Below, piece by piece: positions 19,316-28,125 of a stretch of DNA of 64,000 bases. Made by a program: the position numbers and the translations under genes. Position 1 is the stretch's first letter. Each line of letters begins with the position of its first letter. The notes beneath the pieces were generated by a model. That model was not told the DNA's origin. It did no database searches and saw only the letters and a list, made by a program, of their open reading frames with translations. The stretch comes from Edaphobacter lichenicola (GTDB lineage: Bacteria; Acidobacteriota; Terriglobia; Terriglobales; Acidobacteriaceae), in the NCBI RefSeq assembly GCF_025264645.1, contig NZ_CP073696.1, positions 2,170,001 to 2,234,000 of the forward strand, written 5' to 3'.

Positions 19316-20491
19316 ATGCGATCCTGCCTTATTCTTCTTGCTCTCACTCTTTTCGGAACGCAAGCCCACGCTCAATGGGACATCGAAGAGTCCCACACCA
19401 CCGCAAGCCTGCGCGGCATTCACAACGTCGGCGGAGGAGTCGCGTGGGCAAGCGGCACCGACGGCACGGTTCTCCGCACCGAAGACGGCGGCTACCTCTG
19501 GCAGACCTGCGCCATGCCACCGGGCGCAGAGAAACTCGACTTCCGCGGCGTCCAGGCCTTCGACGAAAACACCGCCATCGTCATGTCCAGCGGCCCCGGC
19601 GACCAATCCCGCCTCTACAAAACCACCGACGGCTGCCAGACGTGGAAGCTTGTCTTCACCAACCCTGATAAAGACGGCTTCTGGGACGGCCTCGTCGCTG
19701 ATAAGGCGGGGGGCGTCGTAATCGGAGATCCCGTCGGCGGCCGTTTCGCGATCTATTCATCCGCGAACAACGGCCATCAACGTTGGTTCCGTTATGAACA
19801 CCCTGAGAGGCTTCCGACACTTAAAATTCCCACTCCTCACTCAAGCAGCGAAGCGCTTTTCGCTGCAAGCAACTCAATCCTTAGTGGTGATACATGGAAC
19901 AGTATTTTGTTCGTCACCGGCGGCGCGAACGGTTCCTATCTTTACGGCACAAAGTGGCACTCATGGCCACTGGACTACAACTTTGCAACCTTCGTGACAG
20001 AGATGATTCCACTGGCTAAAGGATCTTCTGCAGGGGCCTTTTCTTTCGCTACTAGCACGGGCTGCAATCCAAACAAGAATGGAGATTGTTCATTTGTCGT
20101 TGTCGGCGGGGACTATCAAAAGCCCGATCAAAAAGCAGGCACCGCAGCCTACGCCAAGATCAAGATGGCCGGTGAGACACCCGACCACTTAGACGCTTCG
20201 ACCACCCCGCCCCACGGCTACCGCTCCTCTGTAGCCTACGACACCGACCAGAAGCTCTGGATCACCGTAGGTCCCAACGGCACCGACATCTCAACGGACG
20301 ACGGCAAAAACTGGCGTCCCCTCACACCCTCCGGCTACGACCCAGCCGACGCCGACAAAAACTGGAACGCGCTCTCGCTTCCCTTCGTTGTTGGTCCGCA
20401 TGGACGCATCGGGAAGCTCCGCACCATCACGCAAAGCTCGCCGGCTGCGCCGACCACAACCGCGCCCACGCATCCACCGACAACACCGTAA
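19316..20491 (+). CDS. Exported YCF48/BNR-type beta-propeller protein
   Basis: A signal peptide (MRSCLILLALTLFGTQAHAQ) is followed by repeats of the form GxxWxxxxDGTVLRTEDGG-WQ, seen at residues 40-70, again with LYKTTDGCQTWKLVF, and near the C-terminus with DISTDDGKNWRPL. This is the photosystem-stability-factor YCF48/sialidase-like propeller pattern. A Ser/Pro/Thr-rich tail ends the protein. The ATG at 19316 is preferred over an upstream in-frame start because it begins the signal peptide. Codon use in the middle third (19790-20100) is noticeably more A/T-rich, suggesting patchy ancestry. Ligand or enzymatic function is unknown. Confidence 0.8.
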   Translation: MRSCLILLALTLFGTQAHAQWDIEESHTTASLRGIHNVGGGVAWASGTDGTVLRTEDGGYLWQTCAMPPGAEKLDFRGVQAFDENTAIVMSSGPGDQSRLYKTTDGCQTWKLVFTNPDKDGFWDGLVADKAGGVVIGDPVGGRFAIYSSANNGHQRWFRYEHPERLPTLKIPTPHSSSEALFAASNSILSGDTWNSILFVTGGANGSYLYGTKWHSWPLDYNFATFVTEMIPLAKGSSAGAFSFATSTGCNPNKNGDCSFVVVGGDYQKPDQKAGTAAYAKIKMAGETPDHLDASTTPPHGYRSSVAYDTDQKLWITVGPNGTDISTDDGKNWRPLTPSGYDPADADKNWNALSLPFVVGPHGRIGKLRTITQSSPAAPTTTAPTHPPTTP

Positions 20492-20533
20492 GCAAAGACG
20501 GCTTTACCCGCGTCGATCGCGACTAGATCAAAA

Positions 20534-21673
20534 TCACTGCTGCTGTTGCGGTGTGGTTGGTGTTGTAGGCGATGACGTGCCAGTGCCCGTACTTGGGCTC
20601 GACCCAAACCCGGAACTCGGTTGCGAGCCAAACCCCGAGCTTGGGGTTGAGCCGAAGCCCGAACCCGGCGTCGATCCAAAGCCTGTACCGCCGTTCGTCC
20701 CTGTTCCCGAGGTCATCGACCCTGCTGACCCAAGGCTGCCGCTTCCAGACGCCGTAGCCGGCCCACCGCCGAAGATACTCACGTTGGCCTTCAACTGCTC
20801 AATCCGTGGATCGTAGATGAACTCCCACGTGTTGTACGTCGTCTGTTCGTTCAACACGATGATCGAGGTCGCTTCCTTGGGAAGCCCCACGCCAACGAAC
20901 GGCGACCCGCCTCCCGTAAAGCTCGTCGCCGACTGGCTTGCAACGCCAGGGGAACCAGAGGTCGTCGATCCCGAGGTATCGGTTCCGCTCATAGCTCCCC
21001 CTGTTGCGGTCGAACCCGTCGTCGGCGAACTGGTGCCTCCCGAGCTACTCGTTCCTGGCGACGAGGAACCGAACGCACTTGATCCAGATGAGGACGACCC
21101 AAACGCACTCGATCCAGAGGAAGACGAACCATACGCGCCGGCACCCGGCGATCCAAACGCTGACTGCGAACTGGAGCCGTTAGCCCCCGCGCCGATCCCG
21201 CCCGACGAGGCCATCCCCGCTGCCGAGCCCAACCCCGGTGTCAGCCCCGTCAGCGGCTTGCCAAAGAACCCCTTTACCGTCGTCTTCGCCTCGCCGACAT
21301 GGATCAGCCGCCAGTCCGCCTTGCCGGTCATTGGATCGACATAACGCTGGCGCAGGTAGCGCTGATTGTTTGTCTTCTCGAGCGCCTCCAACGTGGCCGG
21401 AAACTGAGCGCCATTCTTCCTGCCGTAGAGCTGGATCGCCCGCACATACTGGTTTCCACGATGCACCGCTTCGACTTCGCGCTCGCGCTGTAGCTCCTTG
21501 GATACCTTGGGGGCGGCAATGCTCAGCACCAGCAGAATGATAAAGATCGCAACGATGAGCCCCACCAGCATGAAGCCCTGCTCACTGCTCGCACCACGGG
21601 CCTCGTCCGCGTGTCCACACGATCGACGCGAATCGAGACCACGATGCCGAAGCCAGGAGCAGACCATCTTCAT
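20534..21673 (-). CDS. Type II secretion/type IV pilus pseudopilin with Ser/Gly-rich repeats
   Basis: A basic leader ends SEQG, followed by the class III prepilin helix FMLVGLIVAIFIILL. A GspG-like segment follows (REVEAVHRGNQYVRAIQLYGRKN, then RYVDPMTGKADWRLI). Residue 5 of the mature helix is Gly rather than the usual Glu. About 110 residues of Ser/Gly/Ala/Thr low complexity (repeats such as SSAFGSSSSG) interrupt the body, and the tail has GFGSxPSS repeats ending in poly-Gln. It is the last gene of the assembly operon and likely forms part of a pseudopilus or pilus; the tail may be extracellular and flexible. Confidence 0.82.
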   Translation of the reverse strand: MKMVCSWLRHRGLDSRRSCGHADEARGASSEQGFMLVGLIVAIFIILLVLSIAAPKVSKELQREREVEAVHRGNQYVRAIQLYGRKNGAQFPATLEALEKTNNQRYLRQRYVDPMTGKADWRLIHVGEAKTTVKGFFGKPLTGLTPGLGSAAGMASSGGIGAGANGSSSQSAFGSPGAGAYGSSSSGSSAFGSSSSGSSAFGSSSPGTSSSGGTSSPTTGSTATGGAMSGTDTSGSTTSGSPGVASQSATSFTGGGSPFVGVGLPKEATSIIVLNEQTTYNTWEFIYDPRIEQLKANVSIFGGGPATASGSGSLGSAGSMTSGTGTNGGTGFGSTPGSGFGSTPSSGFGSQPSSGFGSSPSTGTGTSSPTTPTTPQQQQ

Positions 21674-21683
21674 CCTTACCCTC

Positions 21684-22322
21684 TCAACGCGCCAGCAACG
21701 GCAGCGTCTGCCGATTATTATTCGCCATATCCTCCACCACGATGGAGTTCGCAGAGATCGTCAGAATCTTATACTTCCGCTGCACGATCTCGCCATCGGA
21801 GGCAAGAAACACATCGTCTCCGTGGAGCAGAAATGCTCTGCGCTTCCCGTCCGCAGATGTCGCCGTACCGAAGAACTTCAGGTCGATCGGCGGTGGCGGC
21901 GGTGGTCCCGGCGGAGGTGGTGGTGGCCCCGGTGGCGGCGCCTTCACCGGTCGTACTGACGCGATCGGCTTCGGTATATCGACCGGCGCTGAGCTGGCCG
22001 AGAAGATATTTCGACCGCTCCCCGAGTAGACCAGCGACTCCGTTACGAGCATCGACTCCATTCGCAGCGTTGGATCAAGTTGCGCTGAGGTCGTCCCCAG
22101 CTTCTTAGCCGCAGCTCCCGCAACGTTGCCCGCAGGCACAGCCGGACCAGCCCCGGATGTTGCTGCAGTTGTCGTCTTCACCGGAGCCGTCGCGACAACA
22201 GGAGGCGCAACCGGTGCCGGACTGTCGTCTCGCAGCTCGTAGTAGAGAACGGAAGCCGCAACCAGCACAAACGCTCCGATCGCAGCGCCCTTCTTCTGTT
22301 GGTCCGCAGTAAGCCGTATCAT
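21684..22322 (-). CDS. PilP/GspC-like pilus or secretion assembly protein
   Basis: This 212-residue protein has a single N-terminal membrane helix (GAAIGAFVLVAASVLYYEL), an Ala/Pro linker, a poly-Pro/Gly segment (PPPGPPPPPP), and a C-terminal beta domain with LKFFGTATSADGKRRAFLLHGDDVFLASDGEIVQRKYKI, the homology-region pattern of GspC and PilP. Such proteins link the inner-membrane platform to the outer-membrane secretin. Its start overlaps the stop of the upstream PilO-like gene (ATGA). No secretin gene is present next to it. Confidence 0.7.
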   Translation of the reverse strand: MIRLTADQQKKGAAIGAFVLVAASVLYYELRDDSPAPVAPPVVATAPVKTTTAATSGAGPAVPAGNVAGAAAKKLGTTSAQLDPTLRMESMLVTESLVYSGSGRNIFSASSAPVDIPKPIASVRPVKAPPPGPPPPPPGPPPPPPIDLKFFGTATSADGKRRAFLLHGDDVFLASDGEIVQRKYKILTISANSIVVEDMANNNRQTLPLLAR

Positions 22323-23029
22323 CGGCGGCCTCCCGCAGCAGGAGTTGAGGCTGTACTGTCAGCCGCACCCTCGGGTGCATCTGTGCTCGTACCGGCCACA
22401 CTCTTCTCCGAGCCTTCCGTTCCCACTGGCGACCGCAGATACGTGGTCATGGACAGCCGTAACCCTACGGTTCCGCTTTGCTGGCCGGTCAGCGTTACTC
22501 CCCTGATCAGGAAGAACATCTTGTCGCGCTCGAGCGAGTTGATCAGCACAACTAACGGCCGATAGTCTCCGCTCAAGCTCGCATCGATACGCGCCTCGGT
22601 CAACGCTCCCACCGTGCCGTCCATCACAGAAGAGTAGGCATACTGCACGCGCGTCAGTTTGACGCCCTGCTTCTTCGCCAGCGCTCCCATCTCACCGGCC
22701 ATCTCGGCGATGGAGTACGGAAGACGCTGCTTGTAGAACTTGTCAGAGTCCTTGGTCGCCTGCGCGAGCTTCTCATCGAGGCCCTCGAGCGGCTGTCGTG
22801 CAATCTCAGCGGTCTTCATCGCTACCGTTTGATCGGCCAGCGCTGCGGCATCATCGCTGGTCGCCGCACGCCACGCGAACGCCATGTGCGCCAGCAGATA
22901 AAGATTCACCAGGCCCAGGACCGCAACGCCCGCAATGTGCAGATTGAGGAGCGTGCCCAGCCGCCGCGCCTTCTCGGCCCACTGCTTCGCCGCAACCGCC
23001 GTCCGCTTCTTCTCAGCTACAGTTGTCAT
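22319..23029 (-). CDS. PilO/GspM-like inner-membrane assembly protein
   Basis: One membrane helix (residues about 31-52, GVAVLGLVNLYLLAHMAF) is followed by a coiled-coil segment and a ferredoxin-like domain (PYSIAEMAGEMGALAKKQGVKLTRVQYAYSS ... RPLVVLINSLERDKMFFLIRGVTL) characteristic of PilO. A Ser/Ala/Gly-rich C-terminal tail is extra. It overlaps the PilN-like gene upstream by four bases and the PilP-like gene downstream by four bases, so translation is coupled. It would form the PilN/PilO periplasmic scaffold. Confidence 0.78.
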   Translation of the reverse strand: MTTVAEKKRTAVAAKQWAEKARRLGTLLNLHIAGVAVLGLVNLYLLAHMAFAWRAATSDDAAALADQTVAMKTAEIARQPLEGLDEKLAQATKDSDKFYKQRLPYSIAEMAGEMGALAKKQGVKLTRVQYAYSSVMDGTVGALTEARIDASLSGDYRPLVVLINSLERDKMFFLIRGVTLTGQQSGTVGLRLSMTTYLRSPVGTEGSEKSVAGTSTDAPEGAADSTASTPAAGGRR

Positions 23030-23775
23030 CGCGACGCTCCCTTCTGGGCGGGTGCCTTCACGACGCCGCCCTTTGGTGAGGAGCCTCTCGGACCCTTGGG
23101 CCTACTCTTTTTCACAACTGGCTCTGCAGAATCACTCTTGTCGCCATCCTTAGCCGCCGCAACATCTTTGATCCGTCTTTCGGGAAGCGGGTTATAGCCA
23201 CTCAGGACATCAAACTGCACTGCGCCGGGGGGCAGTTGCAACGCGCTCGCTGCGCGGCTGCCCTCCTGTGTCTGCGCCTGCTCCGACGCCAGTCGCGGCG
23301 ACAGAAACCGTTGCGATGTCTCCAGATTTCTCACCAGCTGCACAGCCTTCTCGCGGTCGCCGCTTACCCGCAGGCGAATATTCACATCGCCTTCCTTCGT
23401 AATGACGGGCTCGATGCTCGTCACCTGCACCCCAACTGGCAGCACCTTTTCGAGATCCATCATCACTGCCGTCCAGCTAAAACTCTTCCTCGCAAATACC
23501 GCATTAAGAAACTGCGAACGGTCGAGCACGGCCATGTTCTGCGGTTGTCGCATCCGGGCCTCGTTCGCCTGACGCTCATGCTGATACCTCTGCGTCTTCG
23601 CCTTCAGCGCATTCATCTGCGCCTGCGCCGCTGTGGCCTTCGCATTCAGCGAGTGCAGCGCAAACCCCAGCCCCACTGCGAGAACACCCAACACCACCAT
23701 CGCAAGACGAAGCTTTGCGAACAGCGGTCGCAACTCAACGAATGGACGGTTCGCAAGATTAACAGAGATCCGCAT
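23026..23775 (-). CDS. PilN/GspL-like assembly protein
   Basis: The N-terminus MRISVNLANRPFVE is the conserved cytoplasmic PilN segment that binds PilM. A membrane helix (LAMVVLGVLAVGLGFAL) and a coiled coil follow, then a periplasmic alpha/beta domain (WTAVMMDLEKVLPVGVQVTSIEP ... VNIRLRVSGDREKAVQLVRNLE). A basic Lys/Pro/Gly-rich tail of about 45 residues ends the protein. Start and stop overlap flanking genes of the cluster (TGATG upstream, ATGA downstream). Confidence 0.85.
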   Translation of the reverse strand: MRISVNLANRPFVELRPLFAKLRLAMVVLGVLAVGLGFALHSLNAKATAAQAQMNALKAKTQRYQHERQANEARMRQPQNMAVLDRSQFLNAVFARKSFSWTAVMMDLEKVLPVGVQVTSIEPVITKEGDVNIRLRVSGDREKAVQLVRNLETSQRFLSPRLASEQAQTQEGSRAASALQLPPGAVQFDVLSGYNPLPERRIKDVAAAKDGDKSDSAEPVVKKSRPKGPRGSSPKGGVVKAPAQKGASR

Positions 23776-24890
23776 CAGTTCCTCAGCGCTCCCCGGACGC
23801 CGGCCAGCCAGCCTCGCGGCACGCTCGCCGTCACCGCTCCTGCCTGCACCATTCCTGCGTCCACCATCTCGCGCACCCGCAAACCCTCTAGGCCACTCTC
23901 TGCCATCACCGCGGACAGGGTCTCCGCTCCCAGCGTCCCAGCCACCAGCAACTGATCCGGCACCGTCTGCAACGAATCCTCAAAGTAAGCCGCCGCCACG
24001 CTGACAGCCTGCACGACCTCGCGAGCAGCGGTCTCCATTCCAATCTCACGCGCAACCGAGACCGGCATCACATCGTCGGCATCAATCCGATCCCACCCCT
24101 CTGGTCCAAGCGCCTCCTGCTGCGCCCACTCCTGCGCCGAACTCTCTCGATCCACCAGCGGGATCGCCGTCGATACGATACTCACCGGCGCGGACACGTT
24201 CGCATTCGCGCTCATATCGACGGAACGATGCAGCAGCAGTGTTCCCGCCTGCACAATCGCAGTCGTCACCGCACCCAGCCCCGCATTCACCACCAGCGAC
24301 GGCGACGGCGTCTCATCCAGCCCCGCCAATGCGGCCAATGTGCTCGGCAACACAGCGCCGGGCAGATATCCAGCGGCCAGTACCACCGCCTCATACTCCT
24401 CCAGCACGGCCTTCGGTATCGCAACCGCCAGCAGCTTAATCGTTCCCTTCTCGTTGGACATCACCTGGTAACTCACCATGGCGTCATCCGCGTCGAAGGG
24501 CAGCAGCTTCTTCAACCGAAATCGCACCACCGGCAGCGCTTCGACTGTCTTCGACGGCAATTGGTCGAAGTCCAGAAACAGCACCCTCACCGCCGAATCC
24601 GGCACGACCAGCGTCACATCGCGCAGCCGCCCCGCTCCCCGCTCCGCTCGTTCGGAGCCGCGCCCCGAAACCACATCGAGTGCCTTCCGCACCGCCGCCG
24701 ACACGCAAAACGTATCAACGATATTGCCGACCTTCAGCCCCGGGGCCACCGCGCCATCCGGCAGATCCACGCGCGACAGGGTCGTCAAGAGAGCAGCCGC
24801 ATCCTCAGCCCGTGCCGCCACCACGCCCTCTGCGCGAACCTCTACCGCCAGCCGCGGCCGCGTCCCCAATGTCTTCGGTAAAATTTCCAT
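23775..24890 (-). CDS. PilM-like actin-fold assembly ATPase homologue
   Basis: The 371-residue cytoplasmic protein shows the FtsA/PilM-like actin fold: a strand with VTLVVPDSAVRVLFLDFDQLPSKTVEALPVVRFRLKKLLPFD, then VSYQVM, LLAVAIPKAVLEEYEAVV and the second phosphate-binding region LVVNAGLGAVTTAIVQ. PilM proteins recruit the PilN N-terminus under the platform. The N-terminal ATP-binding strand is less typical, so nucleotide binding is uncertain. It is translationally coupled to pilN (one-base overlap). Confidence 0.8.
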   Translation of the reverse strand: MEILPKTLGTRPRLAVEVRAEGVVAARAEDAAALLTTLSRVDLPDGAVAPGLKVGNIVDTFCVSAAVRKALDVVSGRGSERAERGAGRLRDVTLVVPDSAVRVLFLDFDQLPSKTVEALPVVRFRLKKLLPFDADDAMVSYQVMSNEKGTIKLLAVAIPKAVLEEYEAVVLAAGYLPGAVLPSTLAALAGLDETPSPSLVVNAGLGAVTTAIVQAGTLLLHRSVDMSANANVSAPVSIVSTAIPLVDRESSAQEWAQQEALGPEGWDRIDADDVMPVSVAREIGMETAAREVVQAVSVAAAYFEDSLQTVPDQLLVAGTLGAETLSAVMAESGLEGLRVREMVDAGMVQAGAVTASVPRGWLAGVRGALRN

Positions 24891-24907
24891 TCAGTCCTAG
24901 CTTACCC

Positions 24908-25135
24908 TTAGTCCGCGTGGTACCGCTTCCAACTCTTCCATCCGCTCCGAATCCAAAACAACAGCATCACCACCCAGAAGACCGTCTGCGCATATTGCCA
25001 CGGGGACACATCCTGTCCTGAAGATCGCAAATGAGCGATCTTGCTATACGACCCGTACAGAAAGGTTACAGATACCAGTACCCAGATTGCAGACGTGCTG
25101 AGTGTCGTCATCGGAGACATGGATTTTATCGCCAT
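24908..25135 (-). CDS. Small two-helix membrane protein in the secretion/pilus cluster
   Basis: This 75-residue protein has two predicted membrane helices (STSAIWVLVSVTFLYG and TVFWVVMLLFWI) and a basic C-terminus (RSGWKSWKRYHAD). It lies in the same direction between the traffic ATPase and the PilM-like gene with gaps of only 6 and 17 bases, so it is very likely co-transcribed. I do not recognise its family. It could be an accessory subunit of the assembly platform. Confidence 0.6.
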   Translation of the reverse strand: MAIKSMSPMTTLSTSAIWVLVSVTFLYGSYSKIAHLRSSGQDVSPWQYAQTVFWVVMLLFWIRSGWKSWKRYHAD

Positions 25136-25141
25136 GTGCGC

Positions 25142-26776
25142 CTATCGACCCGCTTCGATAAACGTAACCTTGTTGATCTCCTTCAACGTTGTAATCCCGT
25201 CCCTCACGCGCTCCAGCGCCGAATCGCGCAGGAAAGCCATCCCCTTCTGCTTTGCTTTCTTGCGAATCTCGCTTCCCGGCTTCTTCGCCAGCAGCATCTC
25301 GCGAATCTCGTCATCCAACTCCAACAGTTCATGAATCGCCGAACGTCCGCGGAAGCCCGTCCCATTGCACTCGATACACCCCGGTCCCTCGCGGAAATTA
25401 AATCCTCGCCACTCCTCCAGCTCCAGCCCGCTCGCCAGTAGCTCCGCGTCGCTGTAGCGCACATCTTTCACGCAAAACTCACACACCTGTCGCACCAGCC
25501 GCTGCGCCAGGATGCAGTTCAGCGCCGAGACGAAGTTGTACGGTTCGACGCCCATGTTCAAGAAGCGTCCCAGCACGTCGACCACGTTGTTTGCGTGGAC
25601 TGTCGTAAACACAAGGTGTCCCGTCAGCGCCGAGTTGATCGCAATCTGCGCCGTCTCCGCATCGCGGATCTCTCCGACCAGAATCTTGTCCGGGTCATGC
25701 CGCAGAATCGATCGCAGACCTCGCGCAAACGTCAGCCCCTTCTTCTCATTCACCGGAATCTGCGTGATGCCACGAATCTGATACTCCACCGGATCTTCGA
25801 TCGTGATGATCTTGTCTTCTTCCGACTTAATCTCGTTCAACGCAGCATAAAGAGTTGTTGTCTTACCCGAACCCGTCGGCCCCGTCACCAGAACCATGCC
25901 GTACGGCTCTTTGATATACCGCCGAAACCGCGTCAGGTCCTTCTCCGCAAATCCCACTACGTCGAGTGAAAGTTTGGTGAACTTCTCCGACATCGACTCT
26001 TTGTCGAGCACACGAAGCACAGCATTTTCGCCATGCACCGTCGGCATGATCGACACACGAAAGTCGATCAACCTGCCCTTGTAGCGAACGCGAAAACGGC
26101 CGTCCTGCGGCACGCGCCGCTCCGCGATATCCAGCTCGCTCATGACCTTGATACGCGACAGAATCGTCTGGTGGTGCTCGCGTGCAATCGGAGCCATCGC
26201 CTGCTGGAGCACACCGTCGATGCGGTACTTCACTAACAGCGAATCATCGAACGTTTCGAGGTGAATATCCGAAGCCCGCCGCTCCAGCGCGGTAAAGATC
26301 GTCGTATCCACCAGGCGGATGATCGGCGAGATATCGTCCTCGCTCGTCAGCCGCTCAATTGAGATGTTCGAGTCCTGGTTGTCGTCTCCCGACAACACAT
26401 CGAACGCAAGTCCTTCACTGGCCTCATCGAGCACGCGCTGCGACTGCTCGGTCTTCTTCAACAACTCGGTAATCTGGCTCAGCGTCGCAACCCGCGTCAC
26501 CAGACGCTGGCCCAGCAGCCCCGAGATCTCATCGAGAACCATCAACTTCGAGGGATCGGACACAGCAATCGCCAGCCGCCCGTCCATCTGCTCCAGCGGC
26601 ACAAAGTTGTACCGGAACATCATGTCCACCGGTACGCTCTTGAACAGCTCATGCGAGATCTTGAAGTTCTTCAGGTCAACGAAATCAGCGTGATAGCGCC
26701 GCGCCAAAACCTGCGAGCGCTCCGCTTCACTCATCCCCGCCTCATTGATCGGTATTGCCAAAGGTGCTACTGCCAT
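25142..26776 (-). CDS. GspE/PilB-family secretion or pilus assembly ATPase
   Basis: The 544-residue ATPase has the N-terminal MshEN-like domain (residues 1-140), then the core with RRASDIHLETF, the Walker A GPTGSGKTTTLYAALNE, the Asp box ITIEDPVEYQI, Walker B LRSILRHDPDKILVGEIRD, and the His box ALTGHLVFTTVHAN. The zinc-binding pair CEFC...CIEC typical of GspE and PilB is present near the C-terminus. It powers pseudopilin polymerisation at the inner membrane. It is the first gene of the leftward cluster, with its promoter presumably in 26777-26870. Confidence 0.94.
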   Translation of the reverse strand: MAVAPLAIPINEAGMSEAERSQVLARRYHADFVDLKNFKISHELFKSVPVDMMFRYNFVPLEQMDGRLAIAVSDPSKLMVLDEISGLLGQRLVTRVATLSQITELLKKTEQSQRVLDEASEGLAFDVLSGDDNQDSNISIERLTSEDDISPIIRLVDTTIFTALERRASDIHLETFDDSLLVKYRIDGVLQQAMAPIAREHHQTILSRIKVMSELDIAERRVPQDGRFRVRYKGRLIDFRVSIMPTVHGENAVLRVLDKESMSEKFTKLSLDVVGFAEKDLTRFRRYIKEPYGMVLVTGPTGSGKTTTLYAALNEIKSEEDKIITIEDPVEYQIRGITQIPVNEKKGLTFARGLRSILRHDPDKILVGEIRDAETAQIAINSALTGHLVFTTVHANNVVDVLGRFLNMGVEPYNFVSALNCILAQRLVRQVCEFCVKDVRYSDAELLASGLELEEWRGFNFREGPGCIECNGTGFRGRSAIHELLELDDEIREMLLAKKPGSEIRKKAKQKGMAFLRDSALERVRDGITTLKEINKVTFIEAGR

Positions 26777-26987
26777 ATAGCTAAGACTCCTAATTCATTC
26801 AACCGTTACTCCCACCAAGGCGTCATTAACGCAGCATTCAAATGATCAGAGCCGCCATACCAGTATGTCGAGATTCGTCTCGGACTGGATTGCCGTCCAA
26901 TCTTCTATTATTCAGCAAAATCAGTTCTTATGGTATTCTCCGCCCATCGGCCGGACCCTGTATCTACCCCTTCTGGAGGAGCATCCC

Positions 26988-27551
26988 ATGAGCACCGCAG
27001 CTACCCCATTCTCCGCTCTTGCCCCCAAAGCCATCAACTGGTCCATTGCCCTCAGTATTCTGCTCATCCTTGCCGGTCTCTTCGCCATCCTTATTCCACC
27101 GCTTTCGGGGCTCGCCGTCACGCTCATCTTCGCCTGGGCGATGATCTTCAGTGGCATCACCCACTTCGTCTTCGCCTTCAAGACCCACACCACCGGCGGT
27201 GTCCTTTGGGAGATCATCGTCGGCGCCGTCTACCTGGTTACGGGCATCTACCTCCTCCTGCACCCGCTCGATGCCCTCATCGCCCTCACGCTCATCCTGG
27301 CCGTGTACCTCTTCTTTGAGGGAGTCGTCGAGGTCGTTCAGTCGTTCCAACTCCGCCCCCGCCATGGCGCGACGTGGCTGCTGGTTGATGGCATCATCAC
27401 CCTCATTCTGGCCATCATGATATGGCGGTCGTGGCCTGCCAGCACCGTCTGGGTCATCGGCACGCTCGTCGGCATCAGCATGATCTTCAGCGGCTTCTCC
27501 CGCCTCATGCTCTCGCTCGCTGCCAAACGCGCACTTAACAGCGAGATCTGA
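26988..27551 (+). CDS. HdeD/DUF308-family membrane protein
   Basis: Six evenly spaced transmembrane helices with the alternating DUF308 pattern are present (AGLFAILIPPLSGLAVTLIFAWAMIFSGI, LVTGIYLLLHPLDALIALTLILAVYLFFEG, ILAIMIWRSWPASTVWVIGTLVGISMIFSG). Family members such as HdeD are linked to acid resistance. GGAGGAGC lies nine bases before the ATG at 26988, fixing the start; an in-frame extension to 26865 is not needed. It is divergent from the secretion ATPase gene. Confidence 0.88.
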   Translation: MSTAATPFSALAPKAINWSIALSILLILAGLFAILIPPLSGLAVTLIFAWAMIFSGITHFVFAFKTHTTGGVLWEIIVGAVYLVTGIYLLLHPLDALIALTLILAVYLFFEGVVEVVQSFQLRPRHGATWLLVDGIITLILAIMIWRSWPASTVWVIGTLVGISMIFSGFSRLMLSLAAKRALNSEI

Positions 27552-27568
27552 CACGCAGACGACATCTC

Positions 27569-28099
27569 TCATCGGTACGTTTCTTTAGTCTCTTGAACGT
27601 TTTGATATTTGTGGCCATCAAACTGGTACAAATCCCGAACGCCATCACCGGCGCTCATATTGGCCCTCGCCAAAATGTCGTAGCGGGCGTGATGGATCAC
27701 CGATTCAACCCGAAGATCGAACCCACTGGCAGAAAGCAGTAGCTCCCCAGTCTGATGATCGAAGATCCAGATCGGGCAGTTCCCTGTAGCGCCACAGATG
27801 CCACTCGCGCCCCACACTCGTATCCCACGGTCACCATTCGGACCGAGCTCGATGATCTTCACCTTTGAAGCTTCCAGAATGGAACGCTCCACCACGCTTG
27901 ACTCACCCGGTTCGCTGGAAAGCTCACGGTAGATACGCTCTTTGACAGACGCAGGCAGGCGCGCATCACGCAATATACCTGCAGCTTCATTCTGAGCGCG
28001 GCTATTCGCAGCACAATAAAGCACCAATAAAAGCAGCCCAAACCACCCTGCAGGAGTCCTTCGCCACCAGAGCACCGAGAACACCGTGAAACCCTCCAT
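27569..28099 (-). CDS. Exported hypothetical protein
   Basis: This 176-residue protein has an N-terminal hydrophobic segment (GWFGLLLLVLYCAANSRA) that looks like a signal peptide. The mature part shows ILRDARLPASVKERIYRELSS, then a compact beta region with two cysteines (SGICGATGNCPIWIF) that may form a disulfide, and ends RYDILARANMSAGDGVRDLYQFDGHKY. I do not recognise the family. It converges on the HdeD-like gene and lies 26 bases downstream of the DUF2959 lipoprotein gene, possibly in one operon. Confidence 0.6.
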   Translation of the reverse strand: MEGFTVFSVLWWRRTPAGWFGLLLLVLYCAANSRAQNEAAGILRDARLPASVKERIYRELSSEPGESSVVERSILEASKVKIIELGPNGDRGIRVWGASGICGATGNCPIWIFDHQTGELLLSASGFDLRVESVIHHARYDILARANMSAGDGVRDLYQFDGHKYQNVQETKETYR

Positions 28100-28125
28100 C
28101 TCAATTGATAAGTTGCAATGACGGA

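Noticed and set aside
20590-21140. Tandem repeats in the pseudopilin gene as a non-coding satellite or CRISPR
   Set aside because: They keep frame and encode Ser/Gly repeats inside an otherwise normal pseudopilin gene.
24484-24708. Leftward 74-codon Gly/Arg-rich frame within the PilM-like gene
   Set aside because: Out-of-frame shadow of a high-GC gene with coherent PilM-type sequence.
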